The position numbers were made by a program, and so were the translations under genes. Positions 18,660 to 28,639 of a stretch of DNA of 64,000 nt are shown piece by piece (position 1 is the first letter of the stretch; every line of letters starts with the position of its first letter). The DNA lies in NCBI GenBank assembly GCA_937925695.1, contig CALAMD010000055.1:119713-183712 (forward strand), given 5' to 3'. Source of the stretch: an uncultured Bacillaceae bacterium. GTDB lineage: Bacteria; Bacillota; Bacilli; Bacillales; Amphibacillaceae. The notes below the pieces were generated by a model. That model was not told the origin of the DNA, made no database searches, and was given only the letters and a program-made list of their open reading frames with translations.

Positions 18660-19487
18660 GTGTTAACTCGATTAGATTTAGAACGGATGAAACTAGCAGG
18701 CGAAAAAATTACGATGATCACTGCCTATGATTATCCGTCTGCCAAAATGGCTGAGTCTGCTCAGGTTGATATGATTCTCGTAGGTGACTCATTAGGCAAT
18801 ACCGTTTTAGGCTACACATCAACCATTCAAGTCACCGTTGACGATATGATTCATCATGCTAAAGCCGTTAAACGAGGAGCACCAAATACATTTATTGTCG
18901 TTGATATGCCATTTATGTCGTACCATATTTCAAAGGAAGAATCCCTGAAGAATGCCAAGAGAATTTTTCAACAAACTGACACACAAGCCCTTAAAATTGA
19001 AGGTGCATCACCGGAAGTATTAGAGCTGACAAAATCGTTAACGAACGCGGGAATTCCAGTTGTTGCACACTTAGGATTAACACCCCAATCAGTCAATGTC
19101 TTAGGAGGATATCGTGTGCAAGGAAATGATGAAAATACGGCTAATAATTTATTGGCCGATGCAAAAAAAGTAGCCGATGCCGGAGCGATTGCGCTAGTTC
19201 TTGAATGTATACCTAAAGAATTAGCGAAAGTGATTACGGAAGCAATTAGTATTCCAACCATTGGAATTGGTGCTGGCGTAGATTGTGATGGCCAAGTCCT
19301 TGTATATCATGATATTTTACAATATGGTGTTGATCGCCTAGCAAAATTTGTTAAATCCTATGCTAATTTTAACGAAATTGGCACAAAAGCGCTGCAATCA
19401 TATGTTGCAGATGTAAAAAACAAACAATTTCCAACAGATGAGCACTCATATATTATAAAAGATCCAAATATATTACCAAAGAAGTGA
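18660..19487 (+). CDS. panB: 3-methyl-2-oxobutanoate hydroxymethyltransferase
   Basis: This enzyme makes ketopantoate from 2-oxoisovalerate and methylene-THF in pantothenate synthesis. The 275 residues contain [13 protein letters not shown], the metal-site [12 protein letters not shown], the GGYRVQG motif and IGIGAG. The chosen start is GTG 18660, which gives the family N-terminus, although the AGGAGG (18641-18646) is 13 bases away; the in-frame TTG 18633 lies before that site. Spacing suggests reduced or coupled translation after birA. Confidence 0.94.
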   Translation: MLTRLDLERMKLAGEKITMITAYDYPSAKMAESAQVDMILVGDSLGNTVLGYTSTIQVTVDDMIHHAKAVKRGAPNTFIVVDMPFMSYHISKEESLKNAKRIFQQTDTQALKIEGASPEVLELTKSLTNAGIPVVAHLGLTPQSVNVLGGYRVQGNDENTANNLLADAKKVADAGAIALVLECIPKELAKVITEAISIPTIGIGAGVDCDGQVLVYHDILQYGVDRLAKFVKSYANFNEIGTKALQSYVADVKNKQFPTDEHSYIIKDPNILPKK

Positions 19488-19492
19488 GAATA

Positions 19493-20365
19493 ATGGAAAT
19501 TATTAAATCGCCACGAGAATTACAATCTATGGTCATCGATATTAAAAAACAACATAAGGAAATTGGTTTTGTTCCAACGATGGGCGCATTTCATGAAGGT
19601 CATACTTCTTTAATGAAACAAGCTCGAAAAGAAAATGATCTGCTTATCACAAGTATTTTTGTTAATCCATTGCAGTTTGGCGCAAATGAAGATTTTGATA
19701 CTTATCCACGTAACGCCGACCATGATATTGAAATAGCTAAAAAGCATGGCGTTGATATATTGTTTATGCCAGAAGTAGAGGATATGTATCCCCAAGAATT
19801 ATCAATTAGGATGCATGTTACGAAAAGAACAAATGTCCTTTGTGGCAAATCTCGTCCTGGACATTTTGATGGTGTTGTTACAGTATTAACGAAATTATTC
19901 AATATTATTATGCCAAATCGTGCCTATTTTGGTTTAAAAGATGCGCAACAATTTGCCGTTGTTGATAGTTTAATTACTGATTATAACTTTCCAATCGAAC
20001 TCATCGGCTTACCAACAATTAGAGATAACAATGGTTTAGCTAAAAGCAGTCGAAATGTCAATTTAGACCAAGCTGAATACGAAGAAGCTTTATGGTTATA
20101 TCGTGCCTTAAAACATGGACAACAAATGATTAAAGCAGGAGAAAAAAATCCGCAATTAATTATTTCTGAAGTAAATAATATTATTGCAGCAAATACTTCT
20201 GGTACAATAGATTATATCGAAGTATTAAGTTATCCAGAGTTAACACCAATTAAGCAAATTGATTCACTGATTATATTAGCAGTAGCAGTAAAGTTTAGTC
20301 GCGCAAGATTAATTGATAACATGTTACTCGATAAAGATGGGAATATTGTACCATCTTTACGATAG
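19493..20365 (+). CDS. panC: Pantothenate synthetase
   Basis: This enzyme condenses pantoate and beta-alanine with ATP. The 290 residues carry the nucleotidyltransferase signatures [15 protein letters not shown] (HxGH), FVNPLQFG, the [11 protein letters not shown] loop and the later LAKSSRN (KMSKS equivalent). ATG 19493 follows GAAGTGAG; GTG 19484 overlaps the panB stop and is less likely. PanB, PanC and PanD form a complete pantothenate cassette. Confidence 0.96.
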   Translation: MEIIKSPRELQSMVIDIKKQHKEIGFVPTMGAFHEGHTSLMKQARKENDLLITSIFVNPLQFGANEDFDTYPRNADHDIEIAKKHGVDILFMPEVEDMYPQELSIRMHVTKRTNVLCGKSRPGHFDGVVTVLTKLFNIIMPNRAYFGLKDAQQFAVVDSLITDYNFPIELIGLPTIRDNNGLAKSSRNVNLDQAEYEEALWLYRALKHGQQMIKAGEKNPQLIISEVNNIIAANTSGTIDYIEVLSYPELTPIKQIDSLIILAVAVKFSRARLIDNMLLDKDGNIVPSLR

Positions 20366-20378
20366 GGGGGTATTCTTC

Positions 20379-20762
20379 ATGTTCCGCACCATGATGAAAG
20401 CTAAAATACATCGTGCTCGCGTAACTGATGCAAATTTAGATTATATCGGAAGTGTTACCATAGATGAAGATATTTTAGAGCAAGTCGATATCTTACCAAA
20501 TGAAAAAGTTCAGATTGTTAATAATAATAATGGGGCACGCTTTGAAACCTATGTCATACCAGGTGAAAGAGGATCAGGTATCATTTGTTTAAACGGCGCA
20601 GCAGCCCGCTTAGTGCAGAAAAATGATATTATCATTATTATTTCTTATGCATTAGTATCTGAAACAGAGTTACCATCATTTACATCGAAAGTGGCTATTA
20701 TGAATGAAAATAATCAAATTGAACGAATGATTACACAAGAAACGCCATTAACCAAAATGTAA
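20379..20762 (+). CDS. panD: Aspartate 1-decarboxylase precursor
   Basis: This pyruvoyl enzyme makes beta-alanine for PanC. The 127 residues match the family. The self-cleavage site is the Gly-Ser pair in [10 protein letters not shown] (residues ~23-25), giving a short beta chain and a pyruvoyl-capped alpha chain. RVTDANLDY and the NGAAAR stretch are conserved. ATG 20379 follows a GGGGGG site by eight bases. A perfect hairpin terminator follows. Confidence 0.96.
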   Translation: MFRTMMKAKIHRARVTDANLDYIGSVTIDEDILEQVDILPNEKVQIVNNNNGARFETYVIPGERGSGIICLNGAAARLVQKNDIIIIISYALVSETELPSFTSKVAIMNENNQIERMITQETPLTKM

Positions 20763-20774
20763 GATTGTATGGGT

Positions 20775-20806
20775 AAAACTCTTATCAGTTCATGATAAGA
20801 GTTTTA
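20775..20806 (+). terminator. Terminator of the pan cluster
   Basis: AAAACTCTTATCA pairs perfectly with TGATAAGAGTTTT (13 bp) around a five-base loop; the T run is the 3' arm itself. Confidence 0.75.
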
Positions 20807-20838
20807 TGTTGAAAAGCTGAGGGAGGAGACAAGAAAAG

Positions 20839-23628
20839 TTGGATAAATTTGTCGTCATTGATTTAGAAACAACTGGGCACTCTCCAGCTGTCGATGATCA
20901 AATTATTGAAATTGGCATTGTTGTCATCGAAAATAATCAAATCAGTGAAGAATTCACAACCTTACTAAAACCGAAAAAAATAGTACCAAAATTTATTACC
21001 AATTTAACGGGTATTGATAATAGCGATGTGGAAAATGCGCCATATTTTGAAGATATAGCCGAAACCGTTATTTCGTTTTTTGAAGGAGCATATTTCGTCG
21101 CTCATAATGTCACCTTTGATTTAGGGTTCTTAAATCATGAGCTAAACAAGAGCGGTTTTGAACCATTGAAGCCTAAAACAATTGATACTGTTGAGCTATC
21201 ACGAATTTTGTTTCCACAAGCTCCTGGGTTTAAATTGAATCAATTAGCTGAGTTCTTACAAATTTCCCATGATCATCCACATCGAGCCCTATCTGATGCT
21301 TATGTAACAGCGAAGTTATTGCTCATATTAACTGATAAGTTAGCTGCTTTACCTTATGAGACAATTACTCATCTATTAACATTAGAAGAGGACTTGCAAT
21401 CAGATATAGCTGAACTGCTTACGTATTATCAAGAAAAAGCTAGTATGCGGCATGATGATCAATATGAAGTATTCCAAGGAATCGCTTATAAAAAAAGTAA
21501 ACCGATCAATACCGAATTATATGAAGTAAAAGATTCTTTTGGCAGCTGTCTCGAGCAAATTTATGATACAAATGGCGCATTAGCTAGAGAAATGCAATCT
21601 TACGAACAACGACCAGGCCAAAAAATGATGTCTGAACAAATCTATGATTGTTTCCAAGCCAATCAGCATGCTTTAATTGAAGCTGAAACAGGGACTGGAA
21701 AATCCCTTGCATATTTGATTCCAGCGGTTTATGAAGCTGTCAAACAGAATGAAAAAATTGTCATTAGCACTTATACAACCCAATTACAAAACCAACTGTT
21801 AGAAGAAGAAATTCCTTTATTAAAAAAGATTATTTCATTTCCATTTACTGCCACAATCTTAAAAGGTAAAAGTCATTATATCAGTTTAGAAAGATTTGCC
21901 TATGCCTTAGCCAATGACCATGAAGAAAATTATGATTTAACCTTGACAAAAGCGATGATTCTTGTTTGGTTGACTGAAACAGAAACAGGAGACGTTGATG
22001 AAATTCAATTGCCTTCTAGTGGCTATTATTTTTTTAGAAAAATATCAACCGAAGCCGAAAGAACTCTTGATCCAAAGTCACCATGGTACTCACGTTCCTA
22101 TTATTACCGAGCGCAAATGAGGGCAGAACATGCTGATATTATCATCACGAATCATGCCTTATTATGTTCTGATTTATTTAATGATTATCGACTTCTACCC
22201 GATTATCAAAAAGTAATAGTAGACGAGGCCCATCATTTTGATGAAACAGCAGGTAAATACTATGGTTTTAAAATGGATTATGCGAGTATGCAATTTGCCT
22301 TAAATCAACTTGGTACATCGACGCAGACGAGTACAATCAATCAACTAATAAATCAATACCCTTCACTAAGGGAAGAAATAAATGTAGATCAATGGGATGA
22401 ACAACTAAAAGAAGCTAAATATGAATTAGATACGTTATTTGGCTATCTTTATCATTATGTATTAAAACACCGAAATGATAAAACAGCCTACAGTGATATC
22501 GGACGTATTCAACATCGGCTTATGGATCCTAAACAAGAAAAGGATAAACAGTGGATTTCTATCCAGGATATGGCTAAACGATTAATCGCTATTTTAAATG
22601 ATTTAATACATACTTTGGCGAAGATCAATCAATACTTGAAACAAGACAAAACACCAAACACATATGATGTCGATGACGTAGAAAATCACGCTAAAGTTTT
22701 GCAAACTTATACCGATTATACAGAAAATTTATTTTTACAAGACACTGAGCCAACAGTCGTTAAATGGATTGAGATTGATGTCCATGGCGGAAAAAATGCC
22801 GTATTTTTATATAGTGAGCCGGCAGATATGTCAGCCTTATTAAAGGAAAAGTTTTTTAATGATAAGCAAAGCGTAATCTTAACAAGTGCCACATTAACGA
22901 TGCGTAATTCATTTTCTTTTATTAGAAACAAACTTGGTTTAACAGCTGACGATGTTGTTACAGAAAAAATACCATCACCATTTTCCTATGAAGATCAAGT
23001 TCGCTTCATGGTACCGAATGATTTTCCGCATATTAATGATGAAGATTTTATTTATGCAACCTGTGAAGCGATTTTATCCCTTGCAGAAATTACTAAAGGA
23101 CGGATGCTCGTTCTCTTTACATCCTATGAGATGTTAAGAAAGTCATATTTTCTTTTACAAGAGATGATGGATGTAGATGAATATATTTTAATGGCTCAAG
23201 GAATTTCTAGTGGTAGTCGTACCCGACTCAAAAAGAATTTTCAGACCTTCGAAAAAGCAATTCTTTTAGGCACAAGCTCATTTTGGGAAGGTGTTGACAT
23301 TAAAGGTGAAGCTCTCTCTTCCTTGATGATTGTACGACTTCCATTCCAACCACCCAATCATCCTGTATTAGAAGCAAAAGCCGAATCATACAAACAGCAA
23401 GGAAAGAATGCATTTTATGAATTATCTTTACCCCATGCGGTGTTACGATTCAAACAAGGATTTGGTCGACTCATTCGTTCAGCCAATGACCGAGGGATCG
23501 TATTTGTATGTGATGCGAGAATCATGAAGTCATCCTATGGTAAGTTCTTTCTCGACTCGATTCCTCCTGTACCAGTTCTATATCATTCAACAAACGAACT
23601 GATGGAACAGGCCGAATCATGGTTTTAA
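20839..23628 (+). CDS. dinG: DinG-type exonuclease/helicase-like ATPase
   Basis: This Firmicutes DinG has a DEDDh 3'-5' exonuclease domain in residues 1-170 (VIDLETTGHSP, VAHNVTFDLGFL, HRALSDAYVTAKL) fused to an XPD-like superfamily 2 ATPase core. Walker A is ETGTGKSLAYLIPA near residue 285 and the DEAH box is VDEAHHFDE near 470. The iron-sulfur cysteine set of enterobacterial DinG was not seen. The staphylococcal homologue is known to act as an exonuclease. Start is TTG 20839, about 12 bases after GGGAGGAG. No LexA box was found upstream. Confidence 0.92.
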   Translation: MDKFVVIDLETTGHSPAVDDQIIEIGIVVIENNQISEEFTTLLKPKKIVPKFITNLTGIDNSDVENAPYFEDIAETVISFFEGAYFVAHNVTFDLGFLNHELNKSGFEPLKPKTIDTVELSRILFPQAPGFKLNQLAEFLQISHDHPHRALSDAYVTAKLLLILTDKLAALPYETITHLLTLEEDLQSDIAELLTYYQEKASMRHDDQYEVFQGIAYKKSKPINTELYEVKDSFGSCLEQIYDTNGALAREMQSYEQRPGQKMMSEQIYDCFQANQHALIEAETGTGKSLAYLIPAVYEAVKQNEKIVISTYTTQLQNQLLEEEIPLLKKIISFPFTATILKGKSHYISLERFAYALANDHEENYDLTLTKAMILVWLTETETGDVDEIQLPSSGYYFFRKISTEAERTLDPKSPWYSRSYYYRAQMRAEHADIIITNHALLCSDLFNDYRLLPDYQKVIVDEAHHFDETAGKYYGFKMDYASMQFALNQLGTSTQTSTINQLINQYPSLREEINVDQWDEQLKEAKYELDTLFGYLYHYVLKHRNDKTAYSDIGRIQHRLMDPKQEKDKQWISIQDMAKRLIAILNDLIHTLAKINQYLKQDKTPNTYDVDDVENHAKVLQTYTDYTENLFLQDTEPTVVKWIEIDVHGGKNAVFLYSEPADMSALLKEKFFNDKQSVILTSATLTMRNSFSFIRNKLGLTADDVVTEKIPSPFSYEDQVRFMVPNDFPHINDEDFIYATCEAILSLAEITKGRMLVLFTSYEMLRKSYFLLQEMMDVDEYILMAQGISSGSRTRLKKNFQTFEKAILLGTSSFWEGVDIKGEALSSLMIVRLPFQPPNHPVLEAKAESYKQQGKNAFYELSLPHAVLRFKQGFGRLIRSANDRGIVFVCDARIMKSSYGKFFLDSIPPVPVLYHSTNELMEQAESWF

Positions 23629-23659
23629 CAATTGTATTTGGGTTTTGGGGTTAAAAAAT

Positions 23660-23682
23660 ACTGATGCTAGTACAGCATCAGT
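23660..23682 (+). terminator. Hairpin after dinG
   Basis: ACTGATGCT pairs perfectly with AGCATCAGT around AGTAC. No T run follows, so it may be a weak terminator or an RNA-stabilising stem. Confidence 0.4.
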
Positions 23683-23821
23683 AAATATGGTATGAGATGG
23701 AAGTGTATTGAATTTCATCACGCGATATAATTCAGCGTTACTTATAGGATGGGCAAGTAGGACATTAATATGATTGACATTATCTAAGTATGAAGCAAGC
23801 TTTTAACTTAGGAGGCAAAAA

Positions 23822-23881
23822 ATGACGATAAATCAATATATACGAAAAATAACAAGTAAAGATGTGAAGCAAAATGAGTAA
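23822..23881 (+). CDS. Nineteen-residue ORF overlapping the ypmB start
   Basis: An ATG seven bases after TTAGGAGG opens a 19-codon frame (MTINQYIRKITSKDVKQNE) whose stop lies eight bases inside ypmB. The ypmB start itself has only GTGAAG. The arrangement looks like a leader peptide that couples translation to ypmB. In B. subtilis the small gene ypmA sits here, but no YpmA similarity was recognised, so this may be a remnant or a new leader. Confidence 0.4.
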   Translation: MTINQYIRKITSKDVKQNE

Positions 23882-24398
23882 TATCTTTCGTTCCAATATT
23901 TTCAAATGGTCGTTACTCCTATTTATCGTCTTGTTAGGGGCTTGTCTCGTATATTTTATCTATTTATATTTTGACATTCAGGCTAATAAAACGGAAGGAT
24001 TTGATGAAGCTAAACAAATTGCCCTGCAAAATACGACATTAGTTGATGTAGATCAGATTGTTCGTTTTCACGGTGATGAACCATATTATGTACTATTTGG
24101 AAAATCAGCAGAAGATGAAGAATTACTCGTTTTTGTACCCTTTAATTACGAACCTGATGATCCATTAATCGTTGTCAATCAATTAGAGATTATGTCTGAA
24201 CATACTATCATAAATAGTTGGGAACAGGAATGTCACCAATGTAAGTTTATTAAAATAACGCCAGGAATTCTTAATGATGAACCCCTATGGGAATTAATGT
24301 ATATTGATTCCTCTGACAGATATGTACTGGATTACGTATCTATGTATGATGGTTCACCTTATGAACAACTGCGATTTAAAACGATGTTTCAACGATAG
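23874..24398 (+). CDS. ypmB: TseB-like cell wall elongation regulator (YpmB)
   Basis: This single-pass membrane protein of 174 residues has an N-terminal anchor (residues 11-35) and an extracytoplasmic domain. B. subtilis YpmB, now TseB, is known to interact with the elongation penicillin-binding protein PBP2A. Conserved features are the FDEAKQIALQNTTL segment and YYVLFGK. Its place between dinG and aspB matches B. subtilis. Translation probably depends on the preceding 19-codon frame. Confidence 0.85.
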   Translation: MSNIFRSNIFKWSLLLFIVLLGACLVYFIYLYFDIQANKTEGFDEAKQIALQNTTLVDVDQIVRFHGDEPYYVLFGKSAEDEELLVFVPFNYEPDDPLIVVNQLEIMSEHTIINSWEQECHQCKFIKITPGILNDEPLWELMYIDSSDRYVLDYVSMYDGSPYEQLRFKTMFQR

Positions 24399-24413
24399 AA
24401 AGGCGGTCTAAGC

Positions 24414-25595
24414 ATGGAGTTATCAAATCGGGTAAAAACATTAACACCATCATCTACTTTAGCTATTTCCGCATTAGCCCAACAACTAAAAAAAGAAGGC
24501 CATGATGTTATCGGTTTAGGTGTCGGTGAGCCAGACTTTAATACACCTGATTACATAATAGAAGCGGCCACAAAAGCAATGCAGGAAGGTAAAACAAAGT
24601 ATACACCTTCAGGTGGGATTCCTGAACTTAAAGAAGCGATTGCGGCGAAATTATTAGCCGATCATCAGCTTACTTATACTCTAGATGAAATAATCGTTAC
24701 CCTTGGGGCAAAAGATGCCCTTTATAATTTATTTCAAGTCATATTAAACAAAGATGATGAAGTAATTATACCTGCACCTTATTGGGTAAGTTATCCTGAA
24801 CAAGTTAAACTTGCTGAAGGAAAACCTATCATCATTCAAACAACTGAAGAAAATAATTTAAAAATCACCCCTGAACAATTAGAAGCAGCCATTACAAACA
24901 AAACAAAAGCATTCATTATTAATTCGCCGAGTAACCCAACTGGTTATATGTATACGGAAGAAGAGTTAGCCCAACTAGGTGAAGTATGTCTCAAACATAA
25001 TATTCTTATCGTTTCAGACGAAATTTATGAAAAGCTTATTTATACAGATGAAGAACATATCTCTATTGCTTCCATTTCGCCAGAATTAAAGGAACAGACG
25101 ATTGTTATTAATGGCGTTAGTAAAACATATGCGATGACAGGATGGCGGATTGGTTTTGCTGCCGGTCCTCAAGGAATTATTAAAGCCATGACCGGTTTAG
25201 CATCCCATTCTACCTCAAATCCGGTTTCTTTTGCTCAATACGGAGCATTAGCAGCCTACACGACGGAAAATGGCTTTGTTAAGGAAATGGCTGATATTTT
25301 TGCCGAAAGATTAGCGGTTTTTTATGATTTAATCGTTGATATTCCGGGGATTTCATGTAATCGACCACAAGGTGCATTTTATTTGTTTCCCAATGTGAAG
25401 GAAGCAGCAAAAATGGGTGGTTTTGCTACCGTAGATGAATGGGTATCAGCATTATTAGAAGAAGAGAAAGTAGCTATCGTTCCAGGTTCTGGATTTGGGG
25501 CACCTGATCATGTAAGGATGTCCTATGCAACATCTATTGATCAGTTACAAGAAGCAGCCAAACGCATTCATCGCTTTGTATTAAATCATCAATGA
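24414..25595 (+). CDS. aspB: Aspartate aminotransferase
   Basis: This PLP enzyme of subgroup I gamma interconverts aspartate/oxoglutarate and oxaloacetate/glutamate. The 393 residues include [14 protein letters not shown] near residue 38, [12 protein letters not shown] near 173, [11 protein letters not shown] and the cofactor lysine in [16 protein letters not shown] near 237. The start follows AAAGGCGG. Its stop and the beginning of the asnS reading frame overlap, as expected for the aspB-asnS pair known in B. subtilis. Confidence 0.96.
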   Translation: MELSNRVKTLTPSSTLAISALAQQLKKEGHDVIGLGVGEPDFNTPDYIIEAATKAMQEGKTKYTPSGGIPELKEAIAAKLLADHQLTYTLDEIIVTLGAKDALYNLFQVILNKDDEVIIPAPYWVSYPEQVKLAEGKPIIIQTTEENNLKITPEQLEAAITNKTKAFIINSPSNPTGYMYTEEELAQLGEVCLKHNILIVSDEIYEKLIYTDEEHISIASISPELKEQTIVINGVSKTYAMTGWRIGFAAGPQGIIKAMTGLASHSTSNPVSFAQYGALAAYTTENGFVKEMADIFAERLAVFYDLIVDIPGISCNRPQGAFYLFPNVKEAAKMGGFATVDEWVSALLEEEKVAIVPGSGFGAPDHVRMSYATSIDQLQEAAKRIHRFVLNHQ

Positions 25596-25621
25596 ACAAC
25601 AAAATGTTTGGAGGTATTATC

Positions 25622-26917
25622 TTGAAAACAACAATTAAGCAAGTTCCACAACACGAAAATAAAGAAGTAACAATTGGTGCATGGCTTGCCAATAAACGAT
25701 CAAGTGGGAAAATTGTCTTTTTACAATTACGTGACGGTACTGGATTTATGCAAGCTGTAGTCGTTAAAAATGATGTGTCAGAGGAAGTATTTGAACTAGC
25801 TAAGAGCATGACCCAAGAATCCTCAATGTATATAACAGGTACAATTGTCGAAGACACACGTTCATCCTTTGGCTATGAGATGCAAGTAAAGGATATTCAA
25901 TTAATTCATCAAGCAGTTGATTATCCAATTACGCCTAAGGAACATGGTATAGAATTTTTAATGGACCATCGTCATTTATGGCTTCGTTCCCGAAAACAAT
26001 ATGCGATTATGAAAATTCGTAACCAGCTCATTCAAGCTACGTATCAATTTTTCTACCAACATGATTTCGTTAAAATTGATCCACCAATTATTACTGCCTC
26101 ATCAGCAGAAGGAACAACAGAATTGTTCCATACGGATTACTTTGGTGAAGAAGCGTATTTATCCCAAAGTGGGCAACTATATATGGAAGCTGCCGCCATG
26201 GCATTTGGTAAAGTCTTTTCATTCGGGCCAACATTTAGAGCGGAAAAATCACATACCCGTAGGCACTTAATAGAGTTTTGGATGATTGAACCTGAAATGG
26301 CCTTTGTTGATCATGAAGAAAGCTTAGAAGTTCAGGAACAATATGTAAGCTATATTGTTCAATCTGTTTTAGAAAATTGTCAATTAGAATTAGAAATCTT
26401 AGAAAGAGATTTAAGCAAACTGAAAAATGTAAAACCACCATTTCCACGGATCACTTATGATGAAGCGATTGAGATATTAACGAATGAACTCGGTTTCGAT
26501 GACATAAAATGGGGCGATGATTTTGGGGCGCCACATGAAACAGCTATCGCTGAACAATTTGACAAACCGGTATTTATTACCCATTATCCTGCAGATATAA
26601 AAGCATTTTATATGAAACCACATCCAGAACGTCCTGAAGTTGTTCTGTGTGCTGATTTAATCGCACCAGAAGGATATGGTGAAATTATCGGTGGTTCCCA
26701 ACGGATTGATGACTATGATTTGATGAGAGAAAGATATGAACAGCATAATTTAACAGGTGAAGCCTATCAGTGGTATTTAGAGTTACTAAAATATGGTTCC
26801 GTACCTCACTCAGGCTTTGGTTTAGGTTTTGAACGAACTGTCGCTTGGCTAGCTGGTGTCAAACATATCCGCGAAACCATTCCGTTTCCTCGTTTATTAA
26901 ATCGGCTATACCCATAA
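25622..26917 (+). CDS. asnS: Asparagine-tRNA ligase
   Basis: This class IIb aminoacyl-tRNA synthetase has an N-terminal OB-fold anticodon domain (residues 1-115, [24 protein letters not shown] split over two strands) and a catalytic core with [16 protein letters not shown] and the motif 3 [13 protein letters not shown]. The 431 residues fit AsnRS. TTG 25622 lies six bases after GGAGGT and gives the family N-terminus; an upstream ATG at 25592 lacks a site. No T-box leader is present because the gene follows aspB directly. Confidence 0.95.
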   Translation: MKTTIKQVPQHENKEVTIGAWLANKRSSGKIVFLQLRDGTGFMQAVVVKNDVSEEVFELAKSMTQESSMYITGTIVEDTRSSFGYEMQVKDIQLIHQAVDYPITPKEHGIEFLMDHRHLWLRSRKQYAIMKIRNQLIQATYQFFYQHDFVKIDPPIITASSAEGTTELFHTDYFGEEAYLSQSGQLYMEAAAMAFGKVFSFGPTFRAEKSHTRRHLIEFWMIEPEMAFVDHEESLEVQEQYVSYIVQSVLENCQLELEILERDLSKLKNVKPPFPRITYDEAIEILTNELGFDDIKWGDDFGAPHETAIAEQFDKPVFITHYPADIKAFYMKPHPERPEVVLCADLIAPEGYGEIIGGSQRIDDYDLMRERYEQHNLTGEAYQWYLELLKYGSVPHSGFGLGFERTVAWLAGVKHIRETIPFPRLLNRLYP

Positions 26918-26933
26918 TCCTATCAATAAAAAT

Positions 26934-26966
26934 AGATCTCATGCATGTAAGCATGGGATCTTTTCT
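26934..26966 (+). terminator. Terminator after asnS
   Basis: AGATCTCATGC pairs with GCATGGGATCT (one G-T pair) around ATGTAA, followed by TTTTCTTTT. Confidence 0.75.
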
Positions 26967-27000
26967 TTTCATGGTATACTATTACATGAGGTGTGAAAAC

Positions 27001-27699
27001 ATGACAAAATCAATTCCTTTTCAACAAATGTTACTACAACAAATTAATATTCCTGCCAAATTATTAACTACTTATAAAGAGTTAGGATTAAATGAAATAG
27101 AAGTGATAGTTATTTTGCAATTGCATCGTTTTTTACAAGACAATAATGATTTTCCAACCCCACAAGAGATAGCCACGCATTTAACCATTGACGAAAAAGA
27201 ATGTTCCCATATTTTACGTAAATTGATCCAACAAGGATTATTAGAAATTATTCAATGGGAAAATGAACAACAACAATTAAGTGAAGCATACAGTTTAAAT
27301 CCATTGTGGGAAAGACTATTTAAGCAAGCAACCAAAACGCGTGAAGAAGAAGAAAGTAATATTGGTACGATTTTTATTCTCTTTGAACAAGAATTTGGTC
27401 GACCATTATCACCCTTTGAAATAGAAACGATTAATGCTTGGTTGGATGAGGATGAGTTTTTACCAGCATTGATTAAAGCCGCCTTAAGAGAAGCGGTGTT
27501 AATGGGGAAATTAAATTTTACATATATAGATCGGATTTTACGGGATTGGAAAAAGAAGGGGATTCATACTGTTGAAGATGCCCGTGAATCAAGTCGAGCT
27601 TTTCGCGACAAACAAAAACCAAGATTAAGCGAACAACAAGTAGAGACAAAAAAAGTTGATCAATCCTTATATTATAACTGGTTAGAAGAAGGGGAATAA
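27001..27699 (+). CDS. dnaD: DnaD replication initiation protein
   Basis: This primosomal protein loads with DnaA/DnaB and remodels DNA during replication initiation in Firmicutes. The 232 residues contain an N-terminal winged-helix domain (residues ~1-110) and the C-terminal DnaD domain with GRPLSPFEIETINAWLDED and the YIDRILRDWKKKGIHT motif that marks DnaD/DnaB proteins. ATG 27001 follows GAGGTG by eight bases. It is followed closely by nth, as in B. subtilis. Confidence 0.95.
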   Translation: MTKSIPFQQMLLQQINIPAKLLTTYKELGLNEIEVIVILQLHRFLQDNNDFPTPQEIATHLTIDEKECSHILRKLIQQGLLEIIQWENEQQQLSEAYSLNPLWERLFKQATKTREEEESNIGTIFILFEQEFGRPLSPFEIETINAWLDEDEFLPALIKAALREAVLMGKLNFTYIDRILRDWKKKGIHTVEDARESSRAFRDKQKPRLSEQQVETKKVDQSLYYNWLEEGE

Positions 27700-27702
27700 A
27701 AG

Positions 27703-28353
27703 GTGTTAAATAATCAACAAATCCGAAGAGTTTTAGATGTAATCGGGGAGATGTTTCCTGACGCTGATTGTGAGCTAAATCATGATAATCCTTTTGAGTT
27801 ACTTATTGCCGTTGTTTTATCGGCCCAATGTACTGATGCTCTTGTCAATAAAGTAACGGCAAATTTATTTAAGAAATACAAAACACCTGAAGATTATTTA
27901 GCTGTCGATCTCGAAGAACTACAACAAGATATCCGTTCAATTGGTTTATATCGAAATAAAGCAGCAAATATCCAGAAATTGTGTCGGACACTTATCGATG
28001 AACATGATGGCGAAGTACCAAAAAGTCGAACTGAATTAATGAAATTAGCTGGTGTTGGTAGAAAAACAGCTAATGTGGTCATGTCTGTAGCATTTAATGA
28101 ACCGGCCATTGCTGTGGATACTCATGTGGAGCGGGTTTCCAAACGGCTAGGAATTTGTCGCTGGAAAGATTCCGTGTTAGAAGTAGAAAAAACATTAATG
28201 AGACGTATCCCAAAAGAAGAATGGAGCCAAACCCATCATCGACTAATCTTTTTTGGAAGATATCATTGTAAAGCCAGGAATCCTAATTGTTCTGAATGTC
28301 CATTATTGGACCTATGTCGCGAAGGTAAGAAGAGGATGAAAAAGAGGATATAA
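27703..28353 (+). CDS. nth: Endonuclease III
   Basis: This DNA glycosylase/AP lyase removes oxidised pyrimidines. The 216 residues carry the helix-hairpin-helix motif (MKLAGVGRKTANVVMS near residue 110), the catalytic lysine in that loop, the aspartate in AVDTHVERVSKRLG and a C-terminal 4Fe-4S cluster with spacing C-X6-C-X2-C-X5-C (from CKARNPNC). The GTG start is three bases after dnaD. The ypoC gene that follows in B. subtilis is missing here. Confidence 0.96.
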   Translation: MLNNQQIRRVLDVIGEMFPDADCELNHDNPFELLIAVVLSAQCTDALVNKVTANLFKKYKTPEDYLAVDLEELQQDIRSIGLYRNKAANIQKLCRTLIDEHDGEVPKSRTELMKLAGVGRKTANVVMSVAFNEPAIAVDTHVERVSKRLGICRWKDSVLEVEKTLMRRIPKEEWSQTHHRLIFFGRYHCKARNPNCSECPLLDLCREGKKRMKKRI

Positions 28354-28404
28354 ACTAAATTATCAAATATCATACATTCAGAATAGATTTGAGGTGATAA
28401 CGTA

Positions 28405-28506
28405 GTGATCTTTCTTTTTATAATTTTAAGTATTACATTTTCTTTTCTTTTTATACTAGTTTGTGATATACTGAGCATATATCATGGTAATATTTTACAT
28501 AAATAG
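28405..28506 (+). CDS. Predicted 33-residue membrane peptide
   Basis: A GTG seven bases after GAGGTGA (28391-28397) opens a 33-codon frame. Residues 2-19 are almost entirely hydrophobic (IFLFIILSITFSFLFILV) and a polar tail of 14 residues follows. I do not recognise the family. It lies between nth and the SDR gene, where ypoC stands in B. subtilis. The strong ribosome site and a full membrane span support a real small protein, but there is no homology evidence here. Confidence 0.45.
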   Translation: MIFLFIILSITFSFLFILVCDILSIYHGNILHK

Positions 28507-28552
28507 AGGTATATGCCTATAAAACTGGCGTAATTATCTAAAATTCAATTTG

Positions 28553-28579
28553 CAACACTTCTACATATGTGAAGTGTTG
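28553..28579. promoter_or_regulatory. 27-base inverted repeat overlapping the SDR -35 box
   Basis: CAACACTTC and GAAGTGTTG are perfect inverted arms around TACATATGT, itself nearly palindromic. The right arm runs into TTGAAC (28577-28582), a -35 candidate, with TATTAT (28601-28606) at 18 bases. There is no T run, so an operator is likelier than a terminator. Confidence 0.45.
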
Positions 28580-28606
28580 AACAATTATGTTTGTAAAGAT
28601 TATTAT
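28577..28606 (+). promoter_or_regulatory. Candidate promoter of the SDR gene
   Basis: TTGAAC, an 18-base spacer and TATTAT (5/6) lie about 35 bases before the SDR start. Confidence 0.4.
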
Positions 28607-28639
28607 TAAATAAGAGAACAAATAATAAGGAGTGATAAG

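Noticed and set aside
23774..23802. TTGACA as promoter of ypmB
   Set aside because: The -35 is perfect, but the hexamer at 17 bases (AAGCTT) does not resemble a -10.
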